From a virus: a DNA stretch of 44,823 nucleotides. Positions 1-9,851 of this stretch are shown in pieces. Each line of letters begins with the position of its first letter. Position 1 is the stretch's first letter. Under the pieces are notes generated by a model. It was not told the origin of the DNA. It ran no database searches and saw only the letters and a program-made list of their open reading frames with translations. The position numbers and the translations under genes are program-made. The stretch spans positions 1 to 44,823 of IMG/VR virus record IMGVR_UViG_3300032313_001006; one strand, 5' to 3'.

Positions 1-360
1 CAACAGGCAACATAACTACCTTGGGTGCAGGTACTACTACAACTGTAACACTTAATTCCACTAACGGTAATATTACAACACTAGGTGCAGGTACTACTAC
101 ATCGGCAACATTAAATGCAACCACTGGTAATATTACAACACTAGGTGCTGGTACTACTACATCAGCTACACTAAATGCTACAAACGGCAATATCACAACA
201 CTAGGTGCTGGTACTACTACATCAGCTACACTAAATGCTACAAACGGCAATATCACAACACTAGGTGCTGGTACCACAACTACTGCAACACTTAATTCCA
301 CTAACGGCAACATAACCACATTGGAAGCAGGTACTACTACATCAGCAGTGCTTAATACCA
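1..360 (+). repeat. 60-nt tandem repeats in fiber gene
   Basis: Six consecutive units of exactly 60 nt (20 codons) encode variants of TGNITTLGAGTTTSATLNA. Bases 141-213 and 201-273 are identical over about 70 nt, which points to a recent unit duplication; the outer units have diverged mainly at synonymous positions. The array runs off the left edge of the window, so its full length is unknown. Two further degenerate units appear at about 900-1060 in the same gene. Confidence 0.9.
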
Positions 361-3059
361 CTACAGGTAATATTACTTCTGGAAAAGCAACACACTTTGT
401 AGCAACAAACTTTAGTTCTGGTAATGCAGTAGTCACTGGTGGCAGCGTTAATAATAGCGCAATCGGTAACAGTACACCATCCACTGGCGCATTTACTACA
501 TTGACTGCAAGCGGCGCCACAACATTTACTGGCGCAACACAGAGCGATAATGCAAGTACCGGCGCAGTGGTTGTTACTGGCGGGGTTGGCATTGGTGCCA
601 ATCTAAATGTAGCCGGTAATGTTATTGTAACTGGAAACTTGACAGTATTAGGCAATACCACAACATTAAATACTGAATCGTTAAATGTAGAAGATCTTAA
701 TATTACTGTTGCGGCCAATGCCACTACTGGAGCACAAGCAAACGGTGCCGGACTAACTGTAGCAGGTGCCAATGCTACACTAACTTATTTGAATGCAGAC
801 GATAGTTGGAATCTAAATAAAAAATTAAATGCTACCACAGTGGGTGCAGCAGTTGTTAATGTAACTACAGCTAATATTACTACTGTAGATGCAATAACAA
901 CTACAAGCACAACATTAAACGCAACAACCGGTAATATAACAACTCTTACATCCACTACTGTAAATGCAGGTACTACCACTAGTGCAACAGTGAATGCCAC
1001 TACTGGTAATATTACAACATTAGGAGCAGGCACAACCACAACCACAGTATTAAACAACACTACAGCAAACATAACTGATGCCAAAGCAACCACTCTAGTT
1101 GCCACGAACTTCAGTTCAGCGAATGCAGTTGTTACAGGTGGATCCATTAATAACACTGTAATTGGTAACACTACACCTGCTGCTGGTACATTTAGTGCAT
1201 TGAGATCTACTGGTAACATTGTTGCTGCGTCAGGTGTCAATGCAACCAATTTTACCACAGGTGCATTGGTAGTTCCTGGAGGCGGTGGTGTGGGTATCAC
1301 CGGAGCACTACAGGTTCAAGGTCAAAGCACATTTGAAGGTAATATCAATGCCGGAAATATCATATTAAGCGGTAACATCAATGTATCTGTTGGTGCGATT
1401 CAATCCAGCTTTGGTGTGTTTTACGGCAATGCGGGTGGCATAGGTGCCCTGTATGCAGGTACAAGTACATACACAGCATTGCCTACCACAGTGTTTCAGA
1501 TGACAGCAGATGTCAATTCCTATGCACAAGTTAATTTCCAAAATCGTAATTCAGGTACAAGTGCCTCAACAGACTTTGTAGCCACAGCAGATAACGGTGA
1601 TGACAACGATGGTTATATCAATCTAGGTATCAATAGCAGCACATTCAATGACGCGGCCTTTCCTGGTTACTATCCCGACGACGGTTACCTAATCATGCAC
1701 GGACTAGAGCCGTCAACAGGTAATTTAAATATTCATTCACACAATGCCGGCTCAGTGATAAAACTTATTGTAGGCGGATTTGGTGATGCAAATGTTCGAG
1801 CCACAGTAACCAATACCGGATTTAGAGTAAACACCGCAACTGCAAGTACATCATCAACTTCGGGTGCCTTGATAGTAGATGGTGGTACAGGTATCGTTGG
1901 TAATTTGAATGTTGGTCAGAGTGCCATCTTCAATACTTCAAAGACAGCCAACTATGATTTTATAGTACGTGGCGACAACGACGACACATTAATTTGGGCA
2001 AGACCAAGTGCCACCTACGATCAAGTGGTGATTGGAAACAGTGCTACAACCAGCACCCTGGTTACAGGTGCCAAACTGATTGTTAACACCACAGACAGTA
2101 TTTTGATTCCTGTAGGTTCATCTGCACAACGACCAGGTGCAACTGGCGGCACAGACACAGCTGGTATGATCAGATTCAACACCAGCAATGACCAACTGGA
2201 ATTTTATAATGGAGCAAGTTGGACCAACACAGGAACCAGTTTTACTGTAGTTGCGTCAGATCAATTTGATGGTGACGACAGTACACTAATTTTTACACTG
2301 GGAGCAGCAGCTACTACTCAAAGCGTTGTTGTTAGCTTGAACGGTGTTTTACAGATACCTACCACAGCATACAGTGTCAGTGGCACAACGTTAACATTTA
2401 CATCACCACCGGCTACTGGTGATAAAATTGAAGTAAGAAGATTTAGTACTACTGCCACAGTTAGCACATTTGAATCCAGTAATGGTTATGTGTCTTTTGT
2501 GGCCACAAATTCTTTTGCAAATATCAATGCAGGAACCAGTTCGGCCACAACTAGAATGAGCTTTAACACCACTGGTAATGTTAGCATGAGTGCCAATATT
2601 CAACCTAGTGCCAATGTTTCGTTTGACATTGGTAATGTCAACAGCTGGTTCAAGAATATATTTGTGAACAAAACTGTAACTGGTGGTGCCGACTTGGCTG
2701 AAAATTATCTTGCTGATGGCGTTTATAATCCAGGTACTGTGGTTGAGTTTGGTGGAGAAGCCGAAATCACTGTTTCAATGACAGAAGGTAGTGTTCGAGT
2801 AGCTGGAGTTATTACGTCAGATCCAGGACATGTCATGAACGGTGGATTAAAAGGCAGCACAGTAGCTTCAGTGGCGCTGGTTGGTCGAGTACCAGTTAAC
2901 GTAATTGGTCCAGTTTACAAAGGTGACATGCTGATTAGTGCAGGATACGGATATGCCCGGGCATGTGCTGCTCCGGTAATCGGATCAGTTATTGGCAAGG
3001 CAGTGGCGAATTTTGAAGGCGAACGAGGTTTAGTTGAAGTAGTTGTTGGCCGTTTATAA
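3..3059 (+). CDS. Long repeat-built tail fiber protein, 5' end cut
   Basis: The reading frame is open from base 3, so the gene starts upstream; the in-frame TTG at 21 lies inside the repeats and is not a credible start. The visible part is about 1018 residues. In order it has: 20-residue Thr/Asn-rich repeats; a module VTGGSVNNSAIGNSTP seen again near 1130-1200; a GNLTVLGNTTTLNTES module; several TGALVVxGGxGI modules; a segment with VSLNGVLQIPTTAYSVSG typical of phage fibers; and a C-terminal domain beginning ADLAENYLADGVYNPGTVV (about 2686-3056). The last domain recurs in the fiber gene at 11555. The composition and modules indicate an adhesion fiber on the virion surface. It is not clear whether it is a long fiber, a side fiber or a whisker. 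The next gene follows after 14 nt. Confidence 0.85.
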   Translation, partial: TGNITTLGAGTTTTVTLNSTNGNITTLGAGTTTSATLNATTGNITTLGAGTTTSATLNATNGNITTLGAGTTTSATLNATNGNITTLGAGTTTTATLNSTNGNITTLEAGTTTSAVLNTTTGNITSGKATHFVATNFSSGNAVVTGGSVNNSAIGNSTPSTGAFTTLTASGATTFTGATQSDNASTGAVVVTGGVGIGANLNVAGNVIVTGNLTVLGNTTTLNTESLNVEDLNITVAANATTGAQANGAGLTVAGANATLTYLNADDSWNLNKKLNATTVGAAVVNVTTANITTVDAITTTSTTLNATTGNITTLTSTTVNAGTTTSATVNATTGNITTLGAGTTTTTVLNNTTANITDAKATTLVATNFSSANAVVTGGSINNTVIGNTTPAAGTFSALRSTGNIVAASGVNATNFTTGALVVPGGGGVGITGALQVQGQSTFEGNINAGNIILSGNINVSVGAIQSSFGVFYGNAGGIGALYAGTSTYTALPTTVFQMTADVNSYAQVNFQNRNSGTSASTDFVATADNGDDNDGYINLGINSSTFNDAAFPGYYPDDGYLIMHGLEPSTGNLNIHSHNAGSVIKLIVGGFGDANVRATVTNTGFRVNTATASTSSTSGALIVDGGTGIVGNLNVGQSAIFNTSKTANYDFIVRGDNDDTLIWARPSATYDQVVIGNSATTSTLVTGAKLIVNTTDSILIPVGSSAQRPGATGGTDTAGMIRFNTSNDQLEFYNGASWTNTGTSFTVVASDQFDGDDSTLIFTLGAAATTQSVVVSLNGVLQIPTTAYSVSGTTLTFTSPPATGDKIEVRRFSTTATVSTFESSNGYVSFVATNSFANINAGTSSATTRMSFNTTGNVSMSANIQPSANVSFDIGNVNSWFKNIFVNKTVTGGADLAENYLADGVYNPGTVVEFGGEAEITVSMTEGSVRVAGVITSDPGHVMNGGLKGSTVASVALVGRVPVNVIGPVYKGDMLISAGYGYARACAAPVIGSVIGKAVANFEGERGLVEVVVGRL

Positions 3060-3073
3060 GAGATAGCAACTAG

Positions 3074-4606
3074 ATGGCATTAACAAAACCCAAACTAAGT
3101 ACCAACATTAACACTGACAGTTCGGTATTTACTGATCCAATTTTAGTGCTACATCAAGGATCAACTACACCTGACGTTGATGTTGGTTTCTTGATGAATC
3201 GGTCCAACGGATTAACTGCCAATGCCGCGGTAATTTGGCAGGAAAGTTCAAAAAGTTTTGTTCATATTTTAACCAACTCAAGCGGAGCTCCTGATGCAAA
3301 TTTAAATGTACAGAGTTATGCCAATGTCAGTGTTGGTAATGTTTTATTGATTAACAATGCTGGTATATATGTTGATGGCACACTGGGTACTGCAGGGCAA
3401 GTTCTAGCAAGCGATGGATCCAAAACATATTGGGCACCGCCTGGTGGATTTACCGGCGGTACCGTATCTGGACCCACAGTATTTCAAAGCAATCTAGTAG
3501 TATCAAACACTACAACCAGTGTTAGTAATGTAACAGGCGCACTAGTAGTTCAAGGCGGCGCCGGTATTGCTGGCAATGTGTATGCTGATGCATTAAGAAC
3601 TACCACTGGTATCTATTGGGCCGGTAACGGTAATCCTATTGCAGGAATTACATACACGGCCAGTGCAAACTCGCCCGCTGGTCCTAGTAAAGGTGACCAA
3701 TGGTACGATACTGTCAATGATATTTTGTATGAATACATATTTGATGGAACCAGTAGTTATTGGGTAGATATACAAACATCCGTAATTGCAGCAAATGCAA
3801 GCACAGCCATCACTGACAGTATAAATGCCAACATTGGCTCATTTTACACTTACGCAAATACAAAAATTGGTACGAATGCCAATAATAATATTATTGCAAG
3901 CAACATTATCTCTACTGGGTCCGGAGTGTTCCGCGGTCCTTATGACGAAAACTCAATATTAAGTGGTGTGTTTGTTGGTAATACTGGTACCGCACCGGGT
4001 ATAACACCACGAGTAGGATTTTTTAACGGCAACACTCAACAGAACTGGCAGATTGATAACAATGCCGGCGAATTCCGTTGGTTCGTTCCAGGCACAACTA
4101 GGTTGAGCTTGTATCCAAATGGCAACTTAAATGTGGTTGGAAGTCTTACAGTGGGTGGCAAAAAAGCAGTGAACGGCCCAGCATTCTCTGCGTATGCGTC
4201 TGCCGTTTTACAAACCATAACCTCCGGTAGCCAACAAAAAGTTCTTTTCCAAACAGAAGAATTTGATACAGATAATTGCTACACCAGCTCAACATTCACT
4301 CCTACAGTAGAAGGTTACTATCAACTGAATGCAGAAGTTCGACTAGATGGTGCCACTGGCACAGGTGAAATGATGATTGTTATTTGGAAGAATGGTTCAG
4401 AACACAAGCGTGGTACAAATCAAAGCGGCACATCCATTGCTACTAACTTCTGGGCCATGACAGTGAGCTCATTGGTGTACGCCAATGGCACCACTGATTA
4501 TTTTGAAATATATGTTCAACAAGGTTCAGGATCAAATGTAACCGTTACAGCAGTGAACTCCCCTAATATTACTTGGTTCAATGGCTGTATGGTACGAGGC
4601 GCATAA
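3074..4606 (+). CDS. Fiber protein with C1q-like C-terminus
   Basis: A 510-residue protein. The N-terminus (MALTKPKLSTNINTDSSVF) resembles the tail-attachment starts of other marine phage fibers. A TGALVVQGGAGIAGN module shared with both neighbouring fibers lies near residues 155-170. The last ~140 residues (from GPAFSAYASAVLQTI, through TPTVEGYYQLNAEVRL and MMIVIWKNGSEHKRG) look like a C1q/TNF-type jelly-roll head, a fold common at the tips of phage receptor-binding proteins. The start is the only good ATG; its ribosome site is weak. It lies in a co-directional fiber array, 14 nt after the previous gene and 9 nt before the next. The role is receptor binding by inference. C1q-like is assigned from pattern alone. 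Confidence 0.8.
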   Translation: MALTKPKLSTNINTDSSVFTDPILVLHQGSTTPDVDVGFLMNRSNGLTANAAVIWQESSKSFVHILTNSSGAPDANLNVQSYANVSVGNVLLINNAGIYVDGTLGTAGQVLASDGSKTYWAPPGGFTGGTVSGPTVFQSNLVVSNTTTSVSNVTGALVVQGGAGIAGNVYADALRTTTGIYWAGNGNPIAGITYTASANSPAGPSKGDQWYDTVNDILYEYIFDGTSSYWVDIQTSVIAANASTAITDSINANIGSFYTYANTKIGTNANNNIIASNIISTGSGVFRGPYDENSILSGVFVGNTGTAPGITPRVGFFNGNTQQNWQIDNNAGEFRWFVPGTTRLSLYPNGNLNVVGSLTVGGKKAVNGPAFSAYASAVLQTITSGSQQKVLFQTEEFDTDNCYTSSTFTPTVEGYYQLNAEVRLDGATGTGEMMIVIWKNGSEHKRGTNQSGTSIATNFWAMTVSSLVYANGTTDYFEIYVQQGSGSNVTVTAVNSPNITWFNGCMVRGA

Positions 4607-4615
4607 GGATAAACA

Positions 4616-5917
4616 ATGTCATTTCCAATTGGTCCAGTTAATAATCAAACAGCAGTTGTAAACGGAATTACCTACGTTTACAGTTCTGCAAATAATGCAT
4701 GGACTAGAGTTACGGCAACAAATTTAACATTGGCGGGAAATTTAACCACAGGTGGCAATGTAACCATTGCGGGTAATCTAACTGTACAAGGAAATACAAC
4801 AACTTTAAACACTGAAACGCTGACAGTTGAAGACCTTAACATTACTGTGGCCAATGGTGCTGCTACATCTGCAGCAGCTGATGGTGCCGGTTTAACTGTT
4901 GATGGTGCCAATGCTAGATTGTTATACAAGTCTGCAACTGATTCCTGGGTATTTGATCGAGGTGTATTTTCGTCAGGCAACTTGGTTGCCAATTCAGGCA
5001 CAACAAGTAGTTCAGTAACCACAGGCGCATTAGTGGTTGTAGGTGGGATGGGGGTTGCTGGAAATATCTATAGTGGCGCTAATGTAGTAATAACCAACGG
5101 AATTTTTTGGGCATCAAATGGGTTAGCCTATTCATCTGCAGGCAGTGGTAACAATCCGTTTGATTCAGATTCTAATCTTGGGATGGTCACTGGGTCAGTG
5201 ACATCAAGTTTTGATCTAGGACTCACCACTGATGCTTCAGTTACTGAATTTTATGAACTTGGTACATTAGTATCCAATTCGGTGATATACGGTACATCTA
5301 TTATTGCCAACACAATATCGGGTGCTACACTGATAACTGGCACAAATATAGCTGCCGGCTTTGTAACAGCCAGCAGTGTGACCAGTGCCGGCAATGTGAC
5401 CGGTGCAAATTTGATTTCAACAGGTTCGGCTAACATTGCTGGAAACACAACAACAGCCAATTTGTTAATTGCAAATGTCACGATATCTGCTAATATCATT
5501 AATCCTAGTGCAGCTCAGATAAATGGTGTAGATATCGCCACAGTCAATAATATTAACGATATAAACAATGTCTACGATTTAGACGATATTAGCGGTTACA
5601 CCAATGGAATCAGGCAGGTGTTTACATTGAGTTACAATCTGTCCAATGTGACATTGAGCAGCCCTTGGCAGTTGAGTGTTGCAGTAAACGGAATTCCATT
5701 ACCGGCTTTTAACAGCTCTCCCAATGCAGCCATAGTATGGCAAAGTTATGTATTTCCGGCAAACAAAGGGTATACTCTAGGATCAAACAGCACTATCAAA
5801 TTTACAGAAGCACCTGTAGCAAGATCTGATGTTTACATGCGAAAACAGCCCGGGTCGACCCCAAGTGTGATAAAAATATATCCGTTCAAACCAATTGATA
5901 TTATGATCGGATATTAG
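4616..5917 (+). CDS. Fiber protein sharing modules with its neighbours
   Basis: A 433-residue protein with an AAGGAT ribosome site 7 nt before the ATG. The N-terminus (SFPIGPVNNQTAVVNGITY) is a common start for phage fiber proteins. It is followed by a NLTVQGNTTTLNTETLTVED module closely matching the one in the first fiber gene, then by TGALVVVGGMGVAGNIYSG. The middle is a string of Val/Thr/Asn/Gly beta-rich repeats. The C-terminal ~100 residues (from RQVFTLSYNLSNVTL, with LSVAVNGIPLPAF) resemble the fiber segment that carries SLNGVLQIP in the first gene. It probably encodes a trimeric beta-structured adhesin or a connector between fiber parts. No enzymatic domain is visible. Confidence 0.75.
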   Translation: MSFPIGPVNNQTAVVNGITYVYSSANNAWTRVTATNLTLAGNLTTGGNVTIAGNLTVQGNTTTLNTETLTVEDLNITVANGAATSAAADGAGLTVDGANARLLYKSATDSWVFDRGVFSSGNLVANSGTTSSSVTTGALVVVGGMGVAGNIYSGANVVITNGIFWASNGLAYSSAGSGNNPFDSDSNLGMVTGSVTSSFDLGLTTDASVTEFYELGTLVSNSVIYGTSIIANTISGATLITGTNIAAGFVTASSVTSAGNVTGANLISTGSANIAGNTTTANLLIANVTISANIINPSAAQINGVDIATVNNINDINNVYDLDDISGYTNGIRQVFTLSYNLSNVTLSSPWQLSVAVNGIPLPAFNSSPNAAIVWQSYVFPANKGYTLGSNSTIKFTEAPVARSDVYMRKQPGSTPSVIKIYPFKPIDIMIGY

Positions 5918-5920
5918 CAG

Positions 5921-5928
5921 GATAAATA
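5921..5928 (+). promoter_or_regulatory. T4-late-like promoter element (GATAAATA)
   Basis: GATAAATAC matches seven of eight bases of the T4 late element TATAAATA and sits directly after the stop of the preceding fiber gene. With T4 spacing, transcription would start near 5934, giving a leader of about 31 nt that contains the GGAG ribosome site of the 1064-residue gene. Confidence 0.6.
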
Positions 5929-5964
5929 CACTAATTAACATTAACCAAAGCGGTTGGAGAAAAC

Positions 5965-8900
5965 ATGGCAAGAAAAACCATAATTGACACGTATTATACA
6001 TTTACACCCAGCACCAGCACAATTCGAATCCCACAAGCAATTCCCAGAGAAAGATTTGTGCTGATCACAGATGTCACTACAAATCAGGTTTTGTACAATT
6101 TCAGTGATCCAACTTTAAAATTTGTCAGCCATTCCATTGCAACAGATGGTGCTAATAATACCTTCACAACAGTAATACTGAGTTACAATACCGCAGCACT
6201 GACCAGCACAGATAAATTACAAATTGTAATTGACGAGCCTGACGAAAGTTTTAAACCTAGTGAATTATACACTGATCCTGTAAACAAGTTCCGGGTCAGT
6301 CAGCCACAGGCCCTGATTGACACCGACTTTGAATATTCTACACAGGCTACCAAGTGGGAAAGTTTAGGACTCACTAACAATCGTCCATTTGCATTTTACA
6401 ATACCAATACACCAATTGCTGTAACTGGAGTAAATGCCACCAACGGTTCAAGATCAATCACAGTGTTGACTGGTAGTCCGCCAGCTGCTGGAACAGCAGT
6501 TTATATAATTGATACCTTGTTTGCTGGCGCCGATGGGTTGTATATTATAGACAGTGTTTCGGCTGGCGTCAGTTTTTCGTATACTGCCAGAAGTGCATAT
6601 ATTGGGGTAACCGGTAGTATTTTTGTCAGCGGCGTAACCGCTGCATATTCTGGTAGTTTATTCAGTAATGCCGCTATTGCATATAGCAGTATGGGATTCA
6701 GTGGTAATTTAATCAATGTGGTTACCAGTCAACCGCATGGCTTATCTGTGGGAAATGAAATTGCAGTGTCTGGTACCAATCAGACCAATGCAAACGGATC
6801 GTGGGTAGTTTCCGGATTAAGTAACAGCTCAGCATTTAGTTACTACAGTGTGACAGCACCAGGCGGTAATCCATCAGGTGGTGCATTGTATGTTAGACCA
6901 CAAGGACAGTTTTTACATAGAGCATACGACGGCGGTGTACAATTCAGTACATTTACTGCAAGTCATAATGAACAAATCATCAGACAAACTCGTAGATATT
7001 TCCGTTACCAGTCTGGTAAAGGCATTCAAATGAGTACTGGTACAGTTGTTAGGCCCAGCCTACAGGTGGACAGTATAACCAGCAGCGGATCTGTGGTTAC
7101 AGTAACCACAAAGTCACCGCAATTTTTGTCGCCGGGTATATCTATTACCATAGATGGTTGTAACGAATTTGCGTACAACGGTACATTTACTATAGTTGAC
7201 AGTCTGGATCGTTATAGATTCACTTACGCTGCATTGACTGTACCTAGTAGTGTAACGGCCACTGGTTTTCCTATTGTTACTATTAACAATTGGCACGGAG
7301 CAAGTGTTAGACTGGGTATGTTTGACAATCAAAATGGCATATTCTTTGAATATGATGGTCAGCAGTTGTATGCAGTAAAACGCAGTTCAACGTTTCAAAT
7401 TGGTTGTTTGGCCAACGTGGCAACTGGCGGCGCAGTAATCAGTGCTGCTACCAACAATGCTGCTACACCAACATTTGCTAGACAACTTATTCCACACGAT
7501 TTTATAAACATCAAAGGTTCAACCTATCGCGTGGTTGATATTCTCAGCGATAGCAGTTTTACTATAACTCCGCCATATCGAGGTCTTGTTTCTGCAAATA
7601 ACGCAGTAATTACCAAAACCATTGATCAGAGAATTCCGCAGAGTCAGTGGAACATAGACAGATGCGACGGCACCGGGCCTAGTGGCTATCGAATAGATTT
7701 AGGCCGTATGCAGATGTTCTACATGGATTATTCATGGTACGGCGCCGGATTTATTCGTTGGGGATTCCGAGGATCCAACGGTGATATTATATATTGTCAC
7801 AAACAAGTAAACAACAATATCAACTACGAAGCATACATGCGTTCTGGCAATTTACCAGCACGATACGAAGTAAACACATTAAGCAAGACTGCTGTCCTGG
7901 CACAGACTCTAGGGACGTCAGATGCCACTATAGCTGTTAGTACACATTTAGAGTTTCCAAATGCCGGTGTACTGTGGATACACAATCAATCTGCTACTGA
8001 ATTTGTTGAATATACCGGTAAAGGTGGTGCTGCTACATTAGTGTTCAGCATCACTGCTGGTAGTCGCACCATGACTGGCACAAACACTACTGGTGTAGCA
8101 GTTGGACAGTACATCAGTGGCAACGGTATTCAAGCAGGCACCACAGTACAAAGTGTGACTACAAATACGTCTGTGGTTATTAGTCAACCTGCCACTTTTA
8201 CCAGTGACCAGGCATTAACTTTTGGACCACTATTTACTGGTGTCACAAGAGGATCACCGGGTGTTACGCAAACAGTTACACAAACAGCAAACAGTGCAGT
8301 GGTTACTACCAGTAATACCATAAATGTCAGAGCTGGTCAATATGTGGTAGGAACTGGAGTACCAGCTGACACGTTTGTATCTAGTGTAGTGGCAAATACC
8401 AGTATTCGACTGTCTGAAGCAGTTACTTCGTCCACCACTCAAGCCATGATCTTTGGTACAATGGGCACTGGTGGGCCCCAGTCGTTTACAGTCACTCCGA
8501 CCGCTCCGGTGGCAGTTGAATTGCACAGCCCTAGTTTTAGTCCAGTAATCAGCCACTGGGGTACCAGTGTTATCATGGACGGTAGATACGATGACGATAA
8601 ATCGTTCGTGTTTACACAAGGTATGACAAGTACTCTGGCATTTACTGCAGCTGGTGGTGGTAGACAAGCAGCATTAATGAGCTTCAGAATTGCACCTAGT
8701 GTAAGCAATGGTATTCCTGGTTCTACATTGGGATCACGTGAAATTGTCAATCGTATGCAGATGGTTTTACGTCAGCTGGACTTGTTTAGCTCAGGACAGT
8801 TCTTGGTCACACTAGTTCTAAATGGTACACCAAACATTGCAACACCTAGCTGGACCAACGTTGGTGGATCAAGCTTGGCACAATATATCAATCATACTGC

Positions 8901-9159
8901 TACTACTACCGTGAGCGGCGGCGAAACAATATATGGTTTCTACCTAGACACTGCTGGTGGTGCAAACTTTACTACCACACAGCAAGAACTTAGCCTGGTT
9001 CGTGATATGGGTTCAAGTATTTTGGGTGGTGGCCAATCTGCTGCAAATACTGCGTTCTATCCAGATGGCCCGGACGTTGTTACCATTGTGGCACAAAATA
9101 TTGGAACAAGTACCGCGTCGTGTGCAGCACGTTTGTCCTGGACTGAGGCACAAGCGTAA
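5965..9159 (+). CDS. Large virion/tail structural protein
   Basis: A 1064-residue protein with a GGAG ribosome site 7 nt before its ATG. The conserved N-terminus (ARKTIIDTYYTFTPSTSTI, then IPRERFVLITDVTTNQVLYNFSDP) is familiar from uncharacterised structural proteins of marine T4-like phages. The middle has beta-rich modules with the pattern QPHGLSVGNEIAVSG. Two consecutive repeats near 8040-8460 carry VGQYISGNGIQAGTTVQSV and AGQYVVGTGVPADTFVSSV; the same module is inserted in the gp14-like protein of this window. The C-terminal third (from about 8540) is non-repetitive and probably globular. Position between fiber genes suggests a peripheral tail or baseplate component. The exact T4 equivalent, if any, is not recognisable to me. 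Confidence 0.7.
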   Translation: MARKTIIDTYYTFTPSTSTIRIPQAIPRERFVLITDVTTNQVLYNFSDPTLKFVSHSIATDGANNTFTTVILSYNTAALTSTDKLQIVIDEPDESFKPSELYTDPVNKFRVSQPQALIDTDFEYSTQATKWESLGLTNNRPFAFYNTNTPIAVTGVNATNGSRSITVLTGSPPAAGTAVYIIDTLFAGADGLYIIDSVSAGVSFSYTARSAYIGVTGSIFVSGVTAAYSGSLFSNAAIAYSSMGFSGNLINVVTSQPHGLSVGNEIAVSGTNQTNANGSWVVSGLSNSSAFSYYSVTAPGGNPSGGALYVRPQGQFLHRAYDGGVQFSTFTASHNEQIIRQTRRYFRYQSGKGIQMSTGTVVRPSLQVDSITSSGSVVTVTTKSPQFLSPGISITIDGCNEFAYNGTFTIVDSLDRYRFTYAALTVPSSVTATGFPIVTINNWHGASVRLGMFDNQNGIFFEYDGQQLYAVKRSSTFQIGCLANVATGGAVISAATNNAATPTFARQLIPHDFINIKGSTYRVVDILSDSSFTITPPYRGLVSANNAVITKTIDQRIPQSQWNIDRCDGTGPSGYRIDLGRMQMFYMDYSWYGAGFIRWGFRGSNGDIIYCHKQVNNNINYEAYMRSGNLPARYEVNTLSKTAVLAQTLGTSDATIAVSTHLEFPNAGVLWIHNQSATEFVEYTGKGGAATLVFSITAGSRTMTGTNTTGVAVGQYISGNGIQAGTTVQSVTTNTSVVISQPATFTSDQALTFGPLFTGVTRGSPGVTQTVTQTANSAVVTTSNTINVRAGQYVVGTGVPADTFVSSVVANTSIRLSEAVTSSTTQAMIFGTMGTGGPQSFTVTPTAPVAVELHSPSFSPVISHWGTSVIMDGRYDDDKSFVFTQGMTSTLAFTAAGGGRQAALMSFRIAPSVSNGIPGSTLGSREIVNRMQMVLRQLDLFSSGQFLVTLVLNGTPNIATPSWTNVGGSSLAQYINHTATTTVSGGETIYGFYLDTAGGANFTTTQQELSLVRDMGSSILGGGQSAANTAFYPDGPDVVTIVAQNIGTSTASCAARLSWTEAQA

Positions 9160-9170
9160 AGGTATACAAT

Positions 9171-9851
9171 ATGGCAGGAAAAGGGTTGTTATCAATTGCT
9201 CGAGTCCCTGCCGAACCTGGGTTTTACTATGTTGGGTTGCAACCAACGGATTTTCAAGAATCCAGTATCAATTTTGTAAGTCCAAATTTTACCTATAATC
9301 CGGCCACTGGCGCCTTGGCAGTAGGTGGAGTTCAATATCGAACAGCAGGAGTTACCACTACTGGACTTCCTAAATCAGTAGTTAATTATATTGATTTGCC
9401 GTATGTTCAATCAATTGTACAAGGTCGTCTCACTGATTTAATTCCTTTTGAAGTTACAATAACACCAAGTTCAATTTCCAGCAAAATTATTGTGTTTATT
9501 AATTGGTTTGGTGAACATCAAACCACATCAGGGTGGGATACTGTGTATGGATTAAAAAGAAACGGTGGTCCCATTGGAATTCCACTTAATACAGGAAACA
9601 GAACCGGCGGTATGGCAATGTCAGCCAATTCTTATTATACCCCCGCGGGCGATGATAACAGCACCCCCGAAGCATTATCTTTTTACTATCTTGATAGTCC
9701 AGGAACAACCTCGCCAGTCACTTACCAGCTTACTGTGCTATCTGGAACAGCAGCACTGACTTTGTATACAAACAGAACAGTTGGTGATGTAAATCAAGCA
9801 ACAGATTACGAACGTGGTACATCGTCAATAATTGCAATAGAGACAGTATAA
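9171..9851 (+). CDS. Fiber-like protein, tandem paralog 1
   Basis: A 226-residue protein, the first of three adjacent paralogs. All three share an N-terminal YNPATGALAVGG-type stretch, TTGLPKSxxxY, a core with SSKIIVFINWFGE and a YGLKRNGGPIG motif, YYLDSPGTTSPVTYQ, and an ending with LYTNRTVGDVNQATDYERGT. The core is a predicted beta-sandwich, a pattern I associate with small receptor-binding or fiber-tip domains of marine phages. No signal peptide or catalytic motif is seen. AAAGG lies 8 nt before the ATG. The stop overlaps the next start (TAATG), implying translational coupling. Function in host adhesion is inferred from neighbours. Confidence 0.75.
   Translation: MAGKGLLSIARVPAEPGFYYVGLQPTDFQESSINFVSPNFTYNPATGALAVGGVQYRTAGVTTTGLPKSVVNYIDLPYVQSIVQGRLTDLIPFEVTITPSSISSKIIVFINWFGEHQTTSGWDTVYGLKRNGGPIGIPLNTGNRTGGMAMSANSYYTPAGDDNSTPEALSFYYLDSPGTTSPVTYQLTVLSGTAALTLYTNRTVGDVNQATDYERGTSSIIAIETV

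Noticed and set aside
1-360. CRISPR-like array
   Set aside because: The 60-nt units are in-frame coding repeats with no distinct spacers.
785-1300. Minus-strand ORF of 171 residues in the first fiber gene
   Set aside because: It is a Val/Ala/Pro-rich antisense shadow of Thr/Asn repeats, with no ribosome site and no family pattern.
8254-8750. Two overlapping minus-strand ORFs in the 1064-residue tail gene
   Set aside because: Both are antisense to a well-supported gene and have low-complexity Ser/Cys or Val/Leu composition.
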